Origin: Microvirga terricola
Lineage (GTDB): Bacteria; Pseudomonadota; Alphaproteobacteria; Rhizobiales; Beijerinckiaceae
Assembly: GCF_011777495.1 (NCBI RefSeq)
Contig: NZ_JAATJS010000001.1
Span: forward strand, 124,001 to 188,000
Direction: 5' to 3'
Length of the DNA: 64,000 bases
Below, piece by piece: positions 39,177 to 48,339 of this stretch (positions are counted from its first letter, which is position 1; each line of letters begins with the position of its first letter). The position numbers and the translations under genes were made by a program. The notes under the pieces were generated by a model that ran no database searches, was not told the origin of the DNA, and was given only the letters and a program-made list of their open reading frames with translations.

Positions 39177-40106
39177 ATGAGACCAGGACAGAACAGGCGT
39201 ATGCGCGGTCGTAACCGCAACAATAACAACAAGGGCCCGAACCCTCTGACCCGGAGCTACGAGTCGAACGGCCCGGACGTGAAGATTCGCGGCACGGCTC
39301 AGCATATCGCCGAGAAGTACAGCCAGCTCGCGCGCGATGCGCAGGCCAGCGGCGACCCGGTGGCGGCAGAAAACTATTTCCAGCACGCCGAGCACTATTT
39401 CCGCATCATCGCCGCGGCACAGGAGCAGCTGCGCGAGCAGTACGGCTATCAGCAGCGCTTTGACGACGAAGGCGACGAGGAGGGCTTTGCCCAAGGCGAC
39501 CGCCCGAGCTTCGAGCGCGCCGGCATGGGCGGCGACGACGCCGATCTCGGCTCCCAGCCGCAGCCCTACGAGAGCCGCCCTGAAGGCGAGCGCCCTGCCC
39601 GCTTCGAGCGTGGTGACCGTCAGGATCGCGGCGAACGCCACGATCGCGGAGATCGGCAGGAGCGCGGTGACCGTCAGGACCGTGGCGATCGTCAGGAGCG
39701 CGGCGACCGGCGCGAGCGCTTCCAGCGCGATCGCGGCCCCCGGCAGGATTTCCAGCGCGACGAGCAGCAGCCCTTCGAGCGCGGCGAGCGTCCTGACCGC
39801 CAGGAACGTCCTGACCGCCAAGAGCGCCAGGATCGCGGTGGCCGTGGCGATTTCCGCCGTGACCGCCGTCGCGACGAGGGCGAAGCGGGCGATGCCGGCG
39901 GTCTGCCGGCCTTCCTGACCAACCCGGTGCGCGCTCCGGTTTCGGTCGAGATCGAGGAAAAGACCCCGGCTCCGCAGGACGTCGCGAACGACGAGGGCGA
40001 GGTTCGCCCGCGCCGCCGCCGCCGCACCCGTCAGGAGATGGAAGACGACGCCCGCGCCAAGGCGGATTTCAGCGGCGACGACATCAAAACCCCCGCAGCC
40101 GAATAA
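39177..40106 (+). CDS. DUF4167 protein with Arg/Asp-rich repeats
   Basis: This 309-residue protein starts MRPGQNRRMRGRNRNNNNKGPN and has the DUF4167 domain (about residues 15-85): TRSYESNGPDVKIRGTAQHIAEKY and AENYFQHAEHYFRIIAAAQEQ. Residues 135-240 are a low-complexity tract of DRQERGDR-type repeats, and the C-terminus is acidic with an RRRRRTR patch. The family is found in alphaproteobacteria and its function is unknown. The mix of a helical domain with an RG/RD-rich disordered tail is typical of RNA-binding or condensate-forming proteins. Confidence 0.9.
   Translation: MRPGQNRRMRGRNRNNNNKGPNPLTRSYESNGPDVKIRGTAQHIAEKYSQLARDAQASGDPVAAENYFQHAEHYFRIIAAAQEQLREQYGYQQRFDDEGDEEGFAQGDRPSFERAGMGGDDADLGSQPQPYESRPEGERPARFERGDRQDRGERHDRGDRQERGDRQDRGDRQERGDRRERFQRDRGPRQDFQRDEQQPFERGERPDRQERPDRQERQDRGGRGDFRRDRRRDEGEAGDAGGLPAFLTNPVRAPVSVEIEEKTPAPQDVANDEGEVRPRRRRRTRQEMEDDARAKADFSGDDIKTPAAE
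39612..39875 (+). repeat. Tandem DRQERG-type coding repeats in the DUF4167 gene
   Basis: Two blocks (about 39612-39722 and 39786-39872) encode repeats of D-R-Q-[ED]-R-G-D-R and D-R-Q-E-R-P units. The repeat is visible at DNA level (GACCGTCAGGA, GCGGCGACCGT and variants), so slippage or unequal recombination could change its length. Confidence 0.8.
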
Positions 40107-40132
40107 GGCGCGAGGGCAATCGCAAGACCATG

Positions 40133-40158
40133 AAGGGAGGGCTTTGCTCTCCCTTTTT
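40133..40158 (+). terminator. Intrinsic terminator after the DUF4167 gene
   Basis: A 10-bp stem (40133-40142 with 40146-40155, one G-T pair) and a TTT loop are followed by a run of T residues. Confidence 0.88.
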
Positions 40159-40169
40159 GTTGTCCGAAC

Positions 40170-40940
40170 CTACGCCTGCTCGGGCGTGAAGCTGTCGCCT
40201 TCCGCAATCCGGCCGCCGGAGAGAACCTCGGCATAGACGCCGCAATCCACATGGCCGAAGCCCTTCATCAGGCCTTTGGGGATCTGCAGGTCGCGTAGAC
40301 CCGTCGCGGGATCGACGGTGGTGGCAGCGCAGCGCTCGATCCGCTTGATGCCGCGCAGGCGGATGCCGGACGGGCTGACGATCACACGGTCCACAAGGTC
40401 GAATTCCTGCCAGGGCGCGAGGCCCTCCACGTGGACATTGCCCCGGAACCGCAGAGGATCGACGGGCGCGCCGATAGTCTCTTCCAGCGCCCGCACGCTC
40501 GCCAAATTGATGATCGACACGAAGCCGCGCCGTGAATCCGTGAAACGGATGCCCTCCGGGGCCGCCAACACCTTCGGCGCGCCGCGCAATTCCTTCGGCA
40601 TGAAGCGGCGGATGAAGGCCTCAACGGCGAGCCGCCCCTCCCGGGTCGACAGATCGCCCCGCGCCACCTCGCGCCCGCCCTCCTCGATCACGAGCGTCGT
40701 CGCCTCATCGAGATAGCGGGTCTTGAGCTGCGCCAGGCTGGCGTTGCGCATCAGCATCAGGAACTTGTCCTTGGGCTGATGGATCGGGTTTTTCGGGTCG
40801 AAGCCCGCCGGGCCGTTCTCGATGGCGAAGATGCGGTCGGCGGGAAAATGGCGGCCCGCGATGAGGTCCGCTGAGGGGAGCTGTTCGGGCGAGAGGCCCT
40901 TGACGGGATAGCGATAGAGAGCGGCGATGCGAATGGTCAT
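40170..40940 (-). CDS. MOSC-domain protein
   Basis: This 256-residue protein begins IAALYRYPVKGLSPEQL, the MOSC N-terminal beta-barrel, and has the C-terminal MOSC core with INLASVRALEE, FRGNVHVEGLAPWQE and the conserved cysteine in HVDCGVYAEVLSGG. MOSC proteins bind the molybdenum cofactor or carry a sulfur group, as in the mitochondrial amidoxime-reducing proteins. The target is unknown. It faces the DUF4167 gene. Confidence 0.88.
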   Translation of the reverse strand: MTIRIAALYRYPVKGLSPEQLPSADLIAGRHFPADRIFAIENGPAGFDPKNPIHQPKDKFLMLMRNASLAQLKTRYLDEATTLVIEEGGREVARGDLSTREGRLAVEAFIRRFMPKELRGAPKVLAAPEGIRFTDSRRGFVSIINLASVRALEETIGAPVDPLRFRGNVHVEGLAPWQEFDLVDRVIVSPSGIRLRGIKRIERCAATTVDPATGLRDLQIPKGLMKGFGHVDCGVYAEVLSGGRIAEGDSFTPEQA

Positions 40941-40989
40941 GCCACATCGCTAAAACCGTGTGTCGCGGGACGCAAGAACGGGCGGCGGC

Positions 40990-41316
40990 TTATTCCTTCG
41001 CCCGGGAGAGCACATCCTCGTCGGAGGTTGAAGATTGCTCCTCTTCCCCCTCTTCCGGGTAAACGGGGACCACACCGCTCGGAGGGATGGTGCCCGTGCC
41101 GGTCGAATCGCCGTCGTCGCGCTCGATCTCAAAGGCTTCCATGCTCTGCTCGAGATCGGCTTCAACCTTCGCCTTTTCGGTGGTGTCGCCAAAGGTTTTC
41201 GGCGTCACCGAGGGCTCCCGCTCCACCGGGCTTTCCGGCACGGCCATGCCGAGCGCGTCGTTGCGCGCCAAGTCCGCGCGGGCCTTTTCCGCTTCGGAGC
41301 GCGGATCGCGTACCAT
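40990..41316 (-). CDS. Small acidic protein of unknown function
   Basis: This 108-residue protein is strongly acidic toward the end (YPEEGEEEQSSTSDEDVLSR) and has no signal or membrane segment. It looks largely disordered. AAAGGAGG stands 7 bases before the ATG at 41316, a strong reason to accept it as a gene; the frame opens at 41349. It is divergent from clpB and may share its upstream region. No family was recognised. Confidence 0.68.
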   Translation of the reverse strand: MVRDPRSEAEKARADLARNDALGMAVPESPVEREPSVTPKTFGDTTEKAKVEADLEQSMEAFEIERDDGDSTGTGTIPPSGVVPVYPEEGEEEQSSTSDEDVLSRAKE

Positions 41317-41378
41317 CGCAAAAACCTCCTTTGCTGCTCGAAGGGTCAATGATGGCGCTTGGAGGCTGGTTCCTCCCC

Positions 41379-41402
41379 CTTGTTGTGACCGATTGGCCCC
41401 AC
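41379..41402 (+). promoter_or_regulatory. Candidate heat-shock (RpoH) promoter for clpB
   Basis: CTTGTT (41379-41384) and CCCCAC (41397-41402) with a 12-base spacer resemble the alphaproteobacterial sigma-32 pattern CTTGAA/CCCCAT. It lies 96 bases before the clpB start, a gene under RpoH control in relatives. The match is partial. Confidence 0.4.
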
Positions 41403-41498
41403 CAACTAAGGTTCAGCGGATGCTTCGCAGGAAGGTCCGACATCGCAGGGTACGGGCGGGCCTCAAAGAGGACGTGCGGGCCCCAGAAGGGATGAGAC

Positions 41499-44123
41499 AT
41501 GAATTTTGAAAAGTATACCGAGCGCGCGCGCGGTTTCGTGCAGGCCGCGCAAAACCTCGCCATGCGGGAGGGCCACCCGCAACTGGCTCCCGGCCATCTC
41601 CTGAAAGTGCTGCTCGACGACCCCGAGGGCCTCTGCTCCGGCCTGATCGACCGCGCGGGCGGCAGCTCGCGCGAGGCGCGCTCGGCGATCGAGCAATGGC
41701 TCGCCAAGCAGCCCAAGGTCTCCGGCGCTGCGGCCCAGCCGCAGGCGACGCGCGACCTGATGCGCTTCTTCGACTCAGCCGAGAGCGCTGCGGAGAAGGC
41801 AGGCGATTCTTACGTCACCGTGGAGCGAATGCTTCTCGCGCTCGCCGTCGACAAGGATTCGGAGGCTGGCAAGATTCTGGCGAAGGCCGGGGTGACGCCG
41901 CAATCGCTCAATGCAGCCATCAATGCCCTGCGCAAGGGCCGCACCGCCGACAATGCGACGGCGGAGAACGCCTATGAGGCGCTCAAAAAATATGCCCGCG
42001 ATCTCACCGAAGCAGCGCGCGACGGCAAGCTCGATCCGGTGATCGGCCGTGACGAAGAAATTCGCCGCACGATCCAGGTTCTGTCGCGGCGCACGAAGAA
42101 CAACCCGGTTCTCATCGGCGAGCCCGGCGTCGGCAAGACCGCCATCGTCGAGGGACTCGCGCTGCGCATCATCAACGGTGACGTGCCAGAGAGCTTGAAG
42201 GACAAGCAGTTGCTCGCCCTCGACATGGGCGCACTGATTGCCGGCGCAAAGTATCGCGGTGAGTTCGAGGAACGCCTGAAGGCCGTGCTTACCGAAGTCA
42301 CGGCGGCAGATGGCGGCATCATCCTCTTCATCGACGAGATGCATACGCTCGTCGGCGCAGGAAAAGCCGATGGCGCGATGGACGCCTCGAACCTCCTGAA
42401 GCCCGCGCTCGCGCGCGGCGAACTGCACTGCGTCGGCGCGACTACGCTCGACGAATACCGCAAGCATGTGGAGAAGGACGCCGCGCTCGCTCGTCGCTTC
42501 CAGCCGGTCTTCGTCAGCGAGCCGACCGTGGAAGACACGGTGTCGATCCTGCGCGGCCTGAAGGAGAAGTATGAGCAGCATCACGGCGTGCGCATCACCG
42601 ACTCGGCGCTCGTGGCGGCTGCGACCTTGTCTAACCGCTACATCACCGACCGCTTCCTGCCGGACAAGGCCATCGATCTCGTCGACGAGGCTTCGTCGCG
42701 CCTGCGCATGCAGGTCGATTCGAAGCCAGAAGAGCTTGATTCCATCGACCGCGAGATCGTGCGCTTGAGGATCGAAGCCGAAGCTCTGAAGAAGGAGACC
42801 GACGCCGCATCCAAGGACCGCCTCCAGCGTCTGGAGAAAGAACTCGCGGAGTTGCAGGAGCGCTCGGACGCCATCACCGCGCGCTGGAAATCCGAGAAGG
42901 ATAAACTCGGTCGCGCGGCAGCATTGAAGAAGAAGCTCGAGGATGCGCGCAATGAACTCGCCTCGGCGCAACGTCAGGGTCAGTATCAGCGCGCGGGCGA
43001 ACTGGCCTACGGCATCATTCCGCAACTGGAAAAGGAACTCGCCTACACCGAAGCCGCCGAAAACGGCTCAGGTCTGATGGAAGAGGCGGTGACGCCCGAC
43101 CATGTGGCGCAGGTCGTCTCCCGCTGGACCGGCGTTCCCGTCGACAAGATGCTCGAAGGCGAGCGCGAGAAACTTCTTCACATGGAAGACGAACTCGGCA
43201 AACGCGTCATCGGCCAGCGCGAAGCGGTGGAGGCGGTCTCGACCGCCGTGCGCCGCGCGCGTGCCGGCTTGCAGGACCCGAACCGGCCGCTCGGCTCGTT
43301 CATGTTCCTCGGCCCCACAGGCGTCGGCAAGACGGAGCTGACGAAGGCGCTCGCCGGCTTCCTGTTCGACGACGACACCGCGCTCGTGCGCCTCGACATG
43401 TCGGAATACATGGAGAAGCATTCGGTCGCTCGCCTCATCGGCGCGCCCCCCGGCTATGTCGGCTATGAGGAAGGCGGCGCGTTGACGGAAGCCGTGCGCC
43501 GCAGGCCCTATCAGGTCGTGCTGTTCGACGAGATCGAGAAGGCGCATCCGGACGTGTTCAACGTGCTGCTGCAGGTGCTCGACGACGGACGTCTCACGGA
43601 CGGACAGGGCCGCACGGTCGACTTCCGCAACACGCTCATCATCATGACCTCGAATCTGGGCTCGGAATATCTCGTGGCGCAGAAGGAGGGCGAGGATACG
43701 GATGCGGTGCGCGGCGAAGTGATGGCGGTGGTGCGCTCGCATTTCCGCCCAGAGTTCCTCAACCGCGTGGACGAGATCATCCTCTTCCATCGCCTGAAGC
43801 GGACCGAGATGGGCGCGATCGTCGATATCCAGCTCCAGCGGCTGCAAAAGCTTCTGGAAGACCGCAAGGTCACGCTCGATGTGGACGCTGAAGCGCGCGA
43901 CTGGCTCGCCGACAAGGGCTACGACCCCGCTTACGGCGCGCGACCCCTGAAGCGCGTGATCCAAAAGAACGTGCAGGACCCGCTGGCGGAACTGATCCTC
44001 TCCGGCGAGGTCAAGGACGGAGAGACCGTGAAAGTGCATCTCGGCCCCATGGGCCTGATGATCGGCGATGTCAGCGTCGGCAAGGAAGCCAAGAGCGCAC
44101 CTGAAGGCGTGCGGTTGAACTGA
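41499..44123 (+). CDS. clpB: ATP-dependent disaggregase ClpB
   Basis: This 874-residue AAA+ protein rescues aggregated proteins with DnaK. Domains in order are the N-terminal ClpN repeat (about 1-145), AAA-1 with Walker [14 protein letters not shown], the coiled-coil M domain (about 400-530, marked by [18 protein letters not shown]), AAA-2 with Walker [14 protein letters not shown], and the C-terminal D2-small domain. Length and order are those of full-length ClpB. It has no near operon partner, and a terminator follows. Confidence 0.98.
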   Translation: MNFEKYTERARGFVQAAQNLAMREGHPQLAPGHLLKVLLDDPEGLCSGLIDRAGGSSREARSAIEQWLAKQPKVSGAAAQPQATRDLMRFFDSAESAAEKAGDSYVTVERMLLALAVDKDSEAGKILAKAGVTPQSLNAAINALRKGRTADNATAENAYEALKKYARDLTEAARDGKLDPVIGRDEEIRRTIQVLSRRTKNNPVLIGEPGVGKTAIVEGLALRIINGDVPESLKDKQLLALDMGALIAGAKYRGEFEERLKAVLTEVTAADGGIILFIDEMHTLVGAGKADGAMDASNLLKPALARGELHCVGATTLDEYRKHVEKDAALARRFQPVFVSEPTVEDTVSILRGLKEKYEQHHGVRITDSALVAAATLSNRYITDRFLPDKAIDLVDEASSRLRMQVDSKPEELDSIDREIVRLRIEAEALKKETDAASKDRLQRLEKELAELQERSDAITARWKSEKDKLGRAAALKKKLEDARNELASAQRQGQYQRAGELAYGIIPQLEKELAYTEAAENGSGLMEEAVTPDHVAQVVSRWTGVPVDKMLEGEREKLLHMEDELGKRVIGQREAVEAVSTAVRRARAGLQDPNRPLGSFMFLGPTGVGKTELTKALAGFLFDDDTALVRLDMSEYMEKHSVARLIGAPPGYVGYEEGGALTEAVRRRPYQVVLFDEIEKAHPDVFNVLLQVLDDGRLTDGQGRTVDFRNTLIIMTSNLGSEYLVAQKEGEDTDAVRGEVMAVVRSHFRPEFLNRVDEIILFHRLKRTEMGAIVDIQLQRLQKLLEDRKVTLDVDAEARDWLADKGYDPAYGARPLKRVIQKNVQDPLAELILSGEVKDGETVKVHLGPMGLMIGDVSVGKEAKSAPEGVRLN

Positions 44124-44146
44124 TCGTCTCGTTGCAAGCGACAAAT

Positions 44147-44177
44147 CGAAATGGCCGGGCTCGCTCCGGCCATTTTC
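44147..44177 (+). terminator. Intrinsic terminator after clpB
   Basis: AAATGGCCGG (44149-44158) pairs with CCGGCCATTT (44166-44175) around a 7-base loop and is followed by a short T-tract. Confidence 0.82.
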
Positions 44178-44345
44178 ATGTGACGCGCGAGCTCTTTCTT
44201 TGCAGCGTCATTAGGCGAAGGTTGCAGATGCAGCGCCGTCATACCTGCCCCGCCCCGTATGCACGATGACTTGGTTGCGCCTCCCCCCTTTATGGATTGT
44301 TCAGCCACGCTGGCAGAAACGTAACAAAGGGACGAGGAAACACCC

Positions 44346-45428
44346 ATGGACAGAAGAAAAGTGCTGAAAGGTGCCGGGCTTGCGGCTATGGCGGGCGCAG
44401 TCGCCTCCCCTGCCATTGCGCAGGCGCAGCCCGAAATCCGCTGGCGCATGGCGTCGAGCTACCCGAAAAGCCTCGACACGCTCTACGGCGCGGGCGACAT
44501 GATCGCCAAGCGCGTGGCGGCTGCAACCGACAACAAGTTCCAGATTCAGGTCTTCGCCGCAGGCGAGATCGTGGGTCCGCTCCAGACCCTCGACGCGACG
44601 CAGAACGGCACGGTCGAATGCTCCTACACTCTGTCGAGCTTCTTCATCGGCAAGGACCCGACCTTCATGTTCGAGACCTCCGTGCCGTGGGGCATGAACG
44701 TGCGCCAGCATAATGCCTGGATGTATTACGGCGGTGGTCTCCAGCTCGTGCGCGAGTTCATGAAGGACTATGGCGTCATGCCCTTCCCGGCCGGGCAGAC
44801 CGGCGCGCAGATGGGCGGCTGGTTCCGCAAAGAGATCACCTCCATCGACGATCTTAAAGGCCTGAAAATGCGCATCGCCGGCATGGGCGGCCAGATCATG
44901 GCGAAGCTCGGCGTGGTGCCGCAGGTTCTGGGCGCTGGCGACATCTACCCGGCGCTGGAGCGCGGCACGCTCGATGCGGTCGAGTTCTCAGGCCCCTACG
45001 ACGACGAGAAGCTCGGCTTCGTGAAGGTCGCCAAGTATTATTACTATCCCGGCTTCTGGGAAGGCAGCGCGCAGCCTTCGCTCTATGTGAACATGGACAA
45101 GTGGAACGCGCTGCCGGCGCACTACAAAGCCATTCTGGACGCGGCTTGCGCGGAAGCGAATGCGATGTGCGTGGCGAAATACGACGCCGAAAACGCCGAA
45201 GCGATCCGCCGTCTCGTGGCGCAGGGCGCGCTGCTGCGCGCCTTCCCGAAGGACGTGATGGAGCAGAGCTACAAGGAGGCGTTCAAGCTCTATAACGAGA
45301 TCGCCGCGTCGAATGCGAAGTTCAAGAAGATCTACGATTCCTGGAACGCCTTCCGCGAGAAGGAACTCACCTGGTTCCGCATCGCGGAGCTGCCCTTCGA
45401 CTACTTCGTCAATTCGCAGCAGCGCTAA
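44346..45428 (+). CDS. TRAP transporter substrate-binding protein, DctP/TakP-like
   Basis: This 360-residue periplasmic binding protein has a Tat-type signal (MDRRKVLKGAGLAAMAG... AIAQAQ). It carries the TRAP DctP signatures WRMASSYPKSLDTLYGAGD and LKGLKMRIAGMGGQIMAKLGVVPQVLGAGDIYPALERGTLDAVEFSGPYDD, the pattern of the TakP group that binds 2-oxo acids. The membrane subunits DctQ and DctM are not within the window, so it is an orphan here and may serve a transporter elsewhere. Confidence 0.9.
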   Translation: MDRRKVLKGAGLAAMAGAVASPAIAQAQPEIRWRMASSYPKSLDTLYGAGDMIAKRVAAATDNKFQIQVFAAGEIVGPLQTLDATQNGTVECSYTLSSFFIGKDPTFMFETSVPWGMNVRQHNAWMYYGGGLQLVREFMKDYGVMPFPAGQTGAQMGGWFRKEITSIDDLKGLKMRIAGMGGQIMAKLGVVPQVLGAGDIYPALERGTLDAVEFSGPYDDEKLGFVKVAKYYYYPGFWEGSAQPSLYVNMDKWNALPAHYKAILDAACAEANAMCVAKYDAENAEAIRRLVAQGALLRAFPKDVMEQSYKEAFKLYNEIAASNAKFKKIYDSWNAFREKELTWFRIAELPFDYFVNSQQR

Positions 45429-45548
45429 GCAGTGACAACGACAGGCGGCGCAAGAACCTGCGCCGCCTCCTTCATGCTCTCTCGGGATCGAAGCTTCGCT
45501 TTCTGCGTTTCTCTTCCATCAGGCTTTTTGCTGATTGGGAGAGAAGGG

Positions 45549-45713
45549 ATGAAGGAAAAACGCAAAAACCGAAAAGAGACGCCTCGAAAGCGCGAGACGC
45601 GGGACAGGACACTGCCGGAAAATTCGCAGGAAGCGCTGGACCGCCGGCTCGACGAGGCGGAAGAAGAATCCTTTCCGGCAAGCGACCCCGTTTCCGTGCG
45701 CATCACGAAATAG
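45549..45713 (+). CDS. Small highly charged protein
   Basis: This 54-residue protein (MKEKRKNRKETPRKRETRD at the start) is very basic in its first half and acidic in the second, with an LDEAEEESFPASDPVSV tail that recurs in small hypothetical proteins of Rhizobiales. An AGAAGGG site precedes the ATG, and an intrinsic terminator follows. Function unknown. The length and start are likely but unproved. Confidence 0.65.
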   Translation: MKEKRKNRKETPRKRETRDRTLPENSQEALDRRLDEAEEESFPASDPVSVRITK

Positions 45714-45730
45714 GTTTTGGCCTTGTCGCG

Positions 45731-45762
45731 AAACCCCAGGCATCCCGCCTGGGGCTTTCTTT
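45731..45762 (+). terminator. Intrinsic terminator after the small charged protein
   Basis: CCCCAGGC (45734-45741) pairs with GCCTGGGG (45747-45754) around a 5-base loop, followed by CTTTCTTTTT. It also borders the convergent exporter gene. Confidence 0.85.
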
Positions 45763-45766
45763 TTGC

Positions 45767-46645
45767 TTACCCGCGACTTGCCACGGCAACACCCAAGGCC
45801 GCGCAGGCCATGCCCGCCATCTGAACGAGACTCAAGGTCTCGCCGAAGATTGCGAAGGCCATGAGCGCGGCAACCGGCGGCACGAGATAGAGCAGCGTTG
45901 CGACGCCGACTACCGCGCCCTGGCGGATGAGGAAGAGCAGAAGTCCAATCGCGCCGATGGAGAGGCCGAGCACCGCCCAGGCGAGCGCGCCGAGAAGCGG
46001 AAGCGTCAGTTCCATGTGGCCCTGTTCCGATAACAGCACCATCGGCACGGTGACGGCCGCCGCGCCCATGTACTGGATGATGGCGTTCACCCGCATGTCG
46101 AGCGCGCCGCCGGTCCGCTTCTGCCAGATGGTGCCGAATGTGATCGAGAGCATAGCGAGAACGGAGATGCCGAGCGCCAGCGGAGGCACCCCGCCTCCGA
46201 GCTTCGGCAGCACCACGAGCGCCGCCCCAAAAAACCCAAGGCCGATGCCCACCCAACGGCGCGGAGTGACGTGCTCGCCGAGAAGAGAACCCGCAAGCAG
46301 GCCCGTCACCAGCGGCTGCAACCCCGCCACGAGGGCGGTGATCCCCGCCGGCAGCCCTTGTTTGACCGCCCAGAAGACCCCGCCGAGATAAAACCCGTGC
46401 AGCAGGATGCCCGCCACGAAGCTGTTGCGCCAATCGCGAGCGTTTATCGGCCAGGGAGCCCGCGTCGCCATCACCAGCAGGGCCAGCACGAGGATCGCCA
46501 GCACATAGCGGACCAGCAGAAAGGTCAGCGGCTCCGCATAAGGCGCAACGGTACGCGCCACGATGAAACCCGTCGCCCAGATGACGACGAAGAGCGGCGG
46601 GGCGAGGCGGGCGAGGAGATTGGAGGGCATGGGAGAGGCCGACAC
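45767..46645 (-). CDS. EamA/DMT-family transporter
   Basis: This 292-residue membrane protein has about ten hydrophobic segments. Family marks include PPLFVVIWATGFIVARTVAPYAEPLTFLLVRY and, in the second repeat, LYLVPPVAALMAFAIFGETLSLVQMAGMACAALGV. The substrate is unknown. It is the third EamA exporter in the window and has no evident operon partner. Confidence 0.9.
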   Translation of the reverse strand: MSASPMPSNLLARLAPPLFVVIWATGFIVARTVAPYAEPLTFLLVRYVLAILVLALLVMATRAPWPINARDWRNSFVAGILLHGFYLGGVFWAVKQGLPAGITALVAGLQPLVTGLLAGSLLGEHVTPRRWVGIGLGFFGAALVVLPKLGGGVPPLALGISVLAMLSITFGTIWQKRTGGALDMRVNAIIQYMGAAAVTVPMVLLSEQGHMELTLPLLGALAWAVLGLSIGAIGLLLFLIRQGAVVGVATLLYLVPPVAALMAFAIFGETLSLVQMAGMACAALGVAVASRG

Positions 46646-46791
46646 GAGATATTCTTATTTCTTACGCTGCGTTCTGCCGCCTGTCGATCCGCGCTCCGCC
46701 GCCCGGGAAAGTCGACGGGGAACGCCCTAATAGATTCAGATTACTGAGAAATTCTCATTGAGAAGCCTTCACACGCCACCCATCGGCAAGT

Positions 46792-48339
46792 GTGCTGAAG
46801 CACAGCCACCAGACATATGATGATATTTCGTATGTTAAACGTTACGCAATAACCGACAACAACCTCGAAGGCGGCAAGGGCGACGACACGCTTATCGGCG
46901 GCGGCGGAGCCGATACCTTCAACGGCGGGGAAGGCTTCGATGTCGTCTCCTACGCGGCTGCAACCGATGCCGTCTCGGTGAATCTGAATCCTCAGAACGA
47001 CTTGGTCGACGAGGGCGCGAACGATAAGTTCATCAGCATCGAAGGCGTCATCGGATCCGCCTTCAACGATACGCTCATCGGTAATAGCAGGCTTGGCGAC
47101 CTGCTGATCGGCGGCGCCGGTGCCGACAGCATCGTCGGCGGCGGCGGGGATGACACTATCGAAGGCGGAGCCGGCGCGGATACCATGTTCGGCGGCGACG
47201 GCATCGATACGCTTTCCTACGAGCACTATGCTCCGGCTACCGGCACGGTGGGCGTGAATGTGACCCTTCAAAACCCCGGCCTTGAGGGTACCGGCGCCGG
47301 CGTGGGCGATCATTCAGGCGACCACTTTAAAGACTTCGAATATCTTCTGGGCTCGGCCTTCAACGATCAGCTCAGCGGCAACAACGTCGCCAACAGCATC
47401 AACGGTGGCGCCGGCAACGACACGTTGGCCGGCAAGGACGGCAACGACACCTTGGTCGGCGGCCTGGGTGCCGACAATATGAATGGCCAAGCGGACAACG
47501 ACCTCTACTTCGTCGACAACGCACTCGATTATCTGCGCGACGGCGGCGGTCAAGGTTACGATACCGTGATCACTAGCGTGACCTTCGATCTCGCAGCACG
47601 AGGCAATGCGGAGATAGAGGTTCTGAAGGCCATAGACGGCAACAACAAGATCGACCTTTACGGCAACTACCACACCAATCTCATCATCGGAAACGATGCC
47701 GACAACATCATCGACGGCAGAAGTGGCGCCGACATGATGCAAGGTGGCAGTGGCAACGACACCTACTATGTGGACAACGCGGGCGACAGCATCATCGAAA
47801 CCGCGACGGGCGGAACCACGGACAAGGCTCTCACCACCGTGAGCTACACGTTGGCGGCCTATGTCGAGAACTTGACGGCGCTCGGCTCCTCGTCGATCCG
47901 CTTGACCGGTAACGCCAGCAACAACGTCATCACCGGCAATTCCGGCGCCAACACCATCAATGCCAGCTCCGGAAACGACACGCTTTACGGCGGCGCAGGC
48001 AAAGACACGCTGTCCGGCGGCACGGGCAAGGATGCCTTCGTGTTCAACACGAAGCCGTCTTCCTCCAACATCGACAAAGTCGCCGACTTCATCGTGAAGG
48101 ACGACACGATCCAACTGGCCAAAAGCACCTTCACGAAGGTCGCGAAAAAGGGCGTGCTCGCCAAGGGAGCCTTCTGGACCGGCGCTACCGCGCACGACAA
48201 GGACGACCGCATCATCTACGACAAGGCGAAGGGCGTTCTCTACTATGACGCCGACGGTATTGGCGCAGGCAAGGCAGTCGCCTTTGCGACCATCACCAAG
48301 GGCCTCACGATGACTTACGCGGACTTCCTGGTCATCTAA
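46792..48339 (+). CDS. RTX calcium-binding protein, possibly N-terminally truncated
   Basis: This protein of up to 515 residues consists almost wholly of RTX nonapeptide repeats (GGKGDDTLIGGGGADTF, GGAGADTMFGGDGIDTL, GGAGNDTLAGKDGNDTL) plus the shared C-terminal secretion-type domain of about 95 residues, ending MTYADFLVI. There is no leader region before the repeats, unlike the two other RTX proteins. The only start in frame is the GTG at 46792, with no good ribosome site, and the first 20 codons are AT-rich. The 5' end may be broken. A terminator follows that resembles those of the other RTX genes. Confidence 0.78.
   Translation: MLKHSHQTYDDISYVKRYAITDNNLEGGKGDDTLIGGGGADTFNGGEGFDVVSYAAATDAVSVNLNPQNDLVDEGANDKFISIEGVIGSAFNDTLIGNSRLGDLLIGGAGADSIVGGGGDDTIEGGAGADTMFGGDGIDTLSYEHYAPATGTVGVNVTLQNPGLEGTGAGVGDHSGDHFKDFEYLLGSAFNDQLSGNNVANSINGGAGNDTLAGKDGNDTLVGGLGADNMNGQADNDLYFVDNALDYLRDGGGQGYDTVITSVTFDLAARGNAEIEVLKAIDGNNKIDLYGNYHTNLIIGNDADNIIDGRSGADMMQGGSGNDTYYVDNAGDSIIETATGGTTDKALTTVSYTLAAYVENLTALGSSSIRLTGNASNNVITGNSGANTINASSGNDTLYGGAGKDTLSGGTGKDAFVFNTKPSSSNIDKVADFIVKDDTIQLAKSTFTKVAKKGVLAKGAFWTGATAHDKDDRIIYDKAKGVLYYDADGIGAGKAVAFATITKGLTMTYADFLVI

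Noticed and set aside
41775..44144. Long open frames antisense to clpB
   Set aside because: They are rich in His, Arg and Leu as expected for reverse frames of GC-rich genes and carry no domain.
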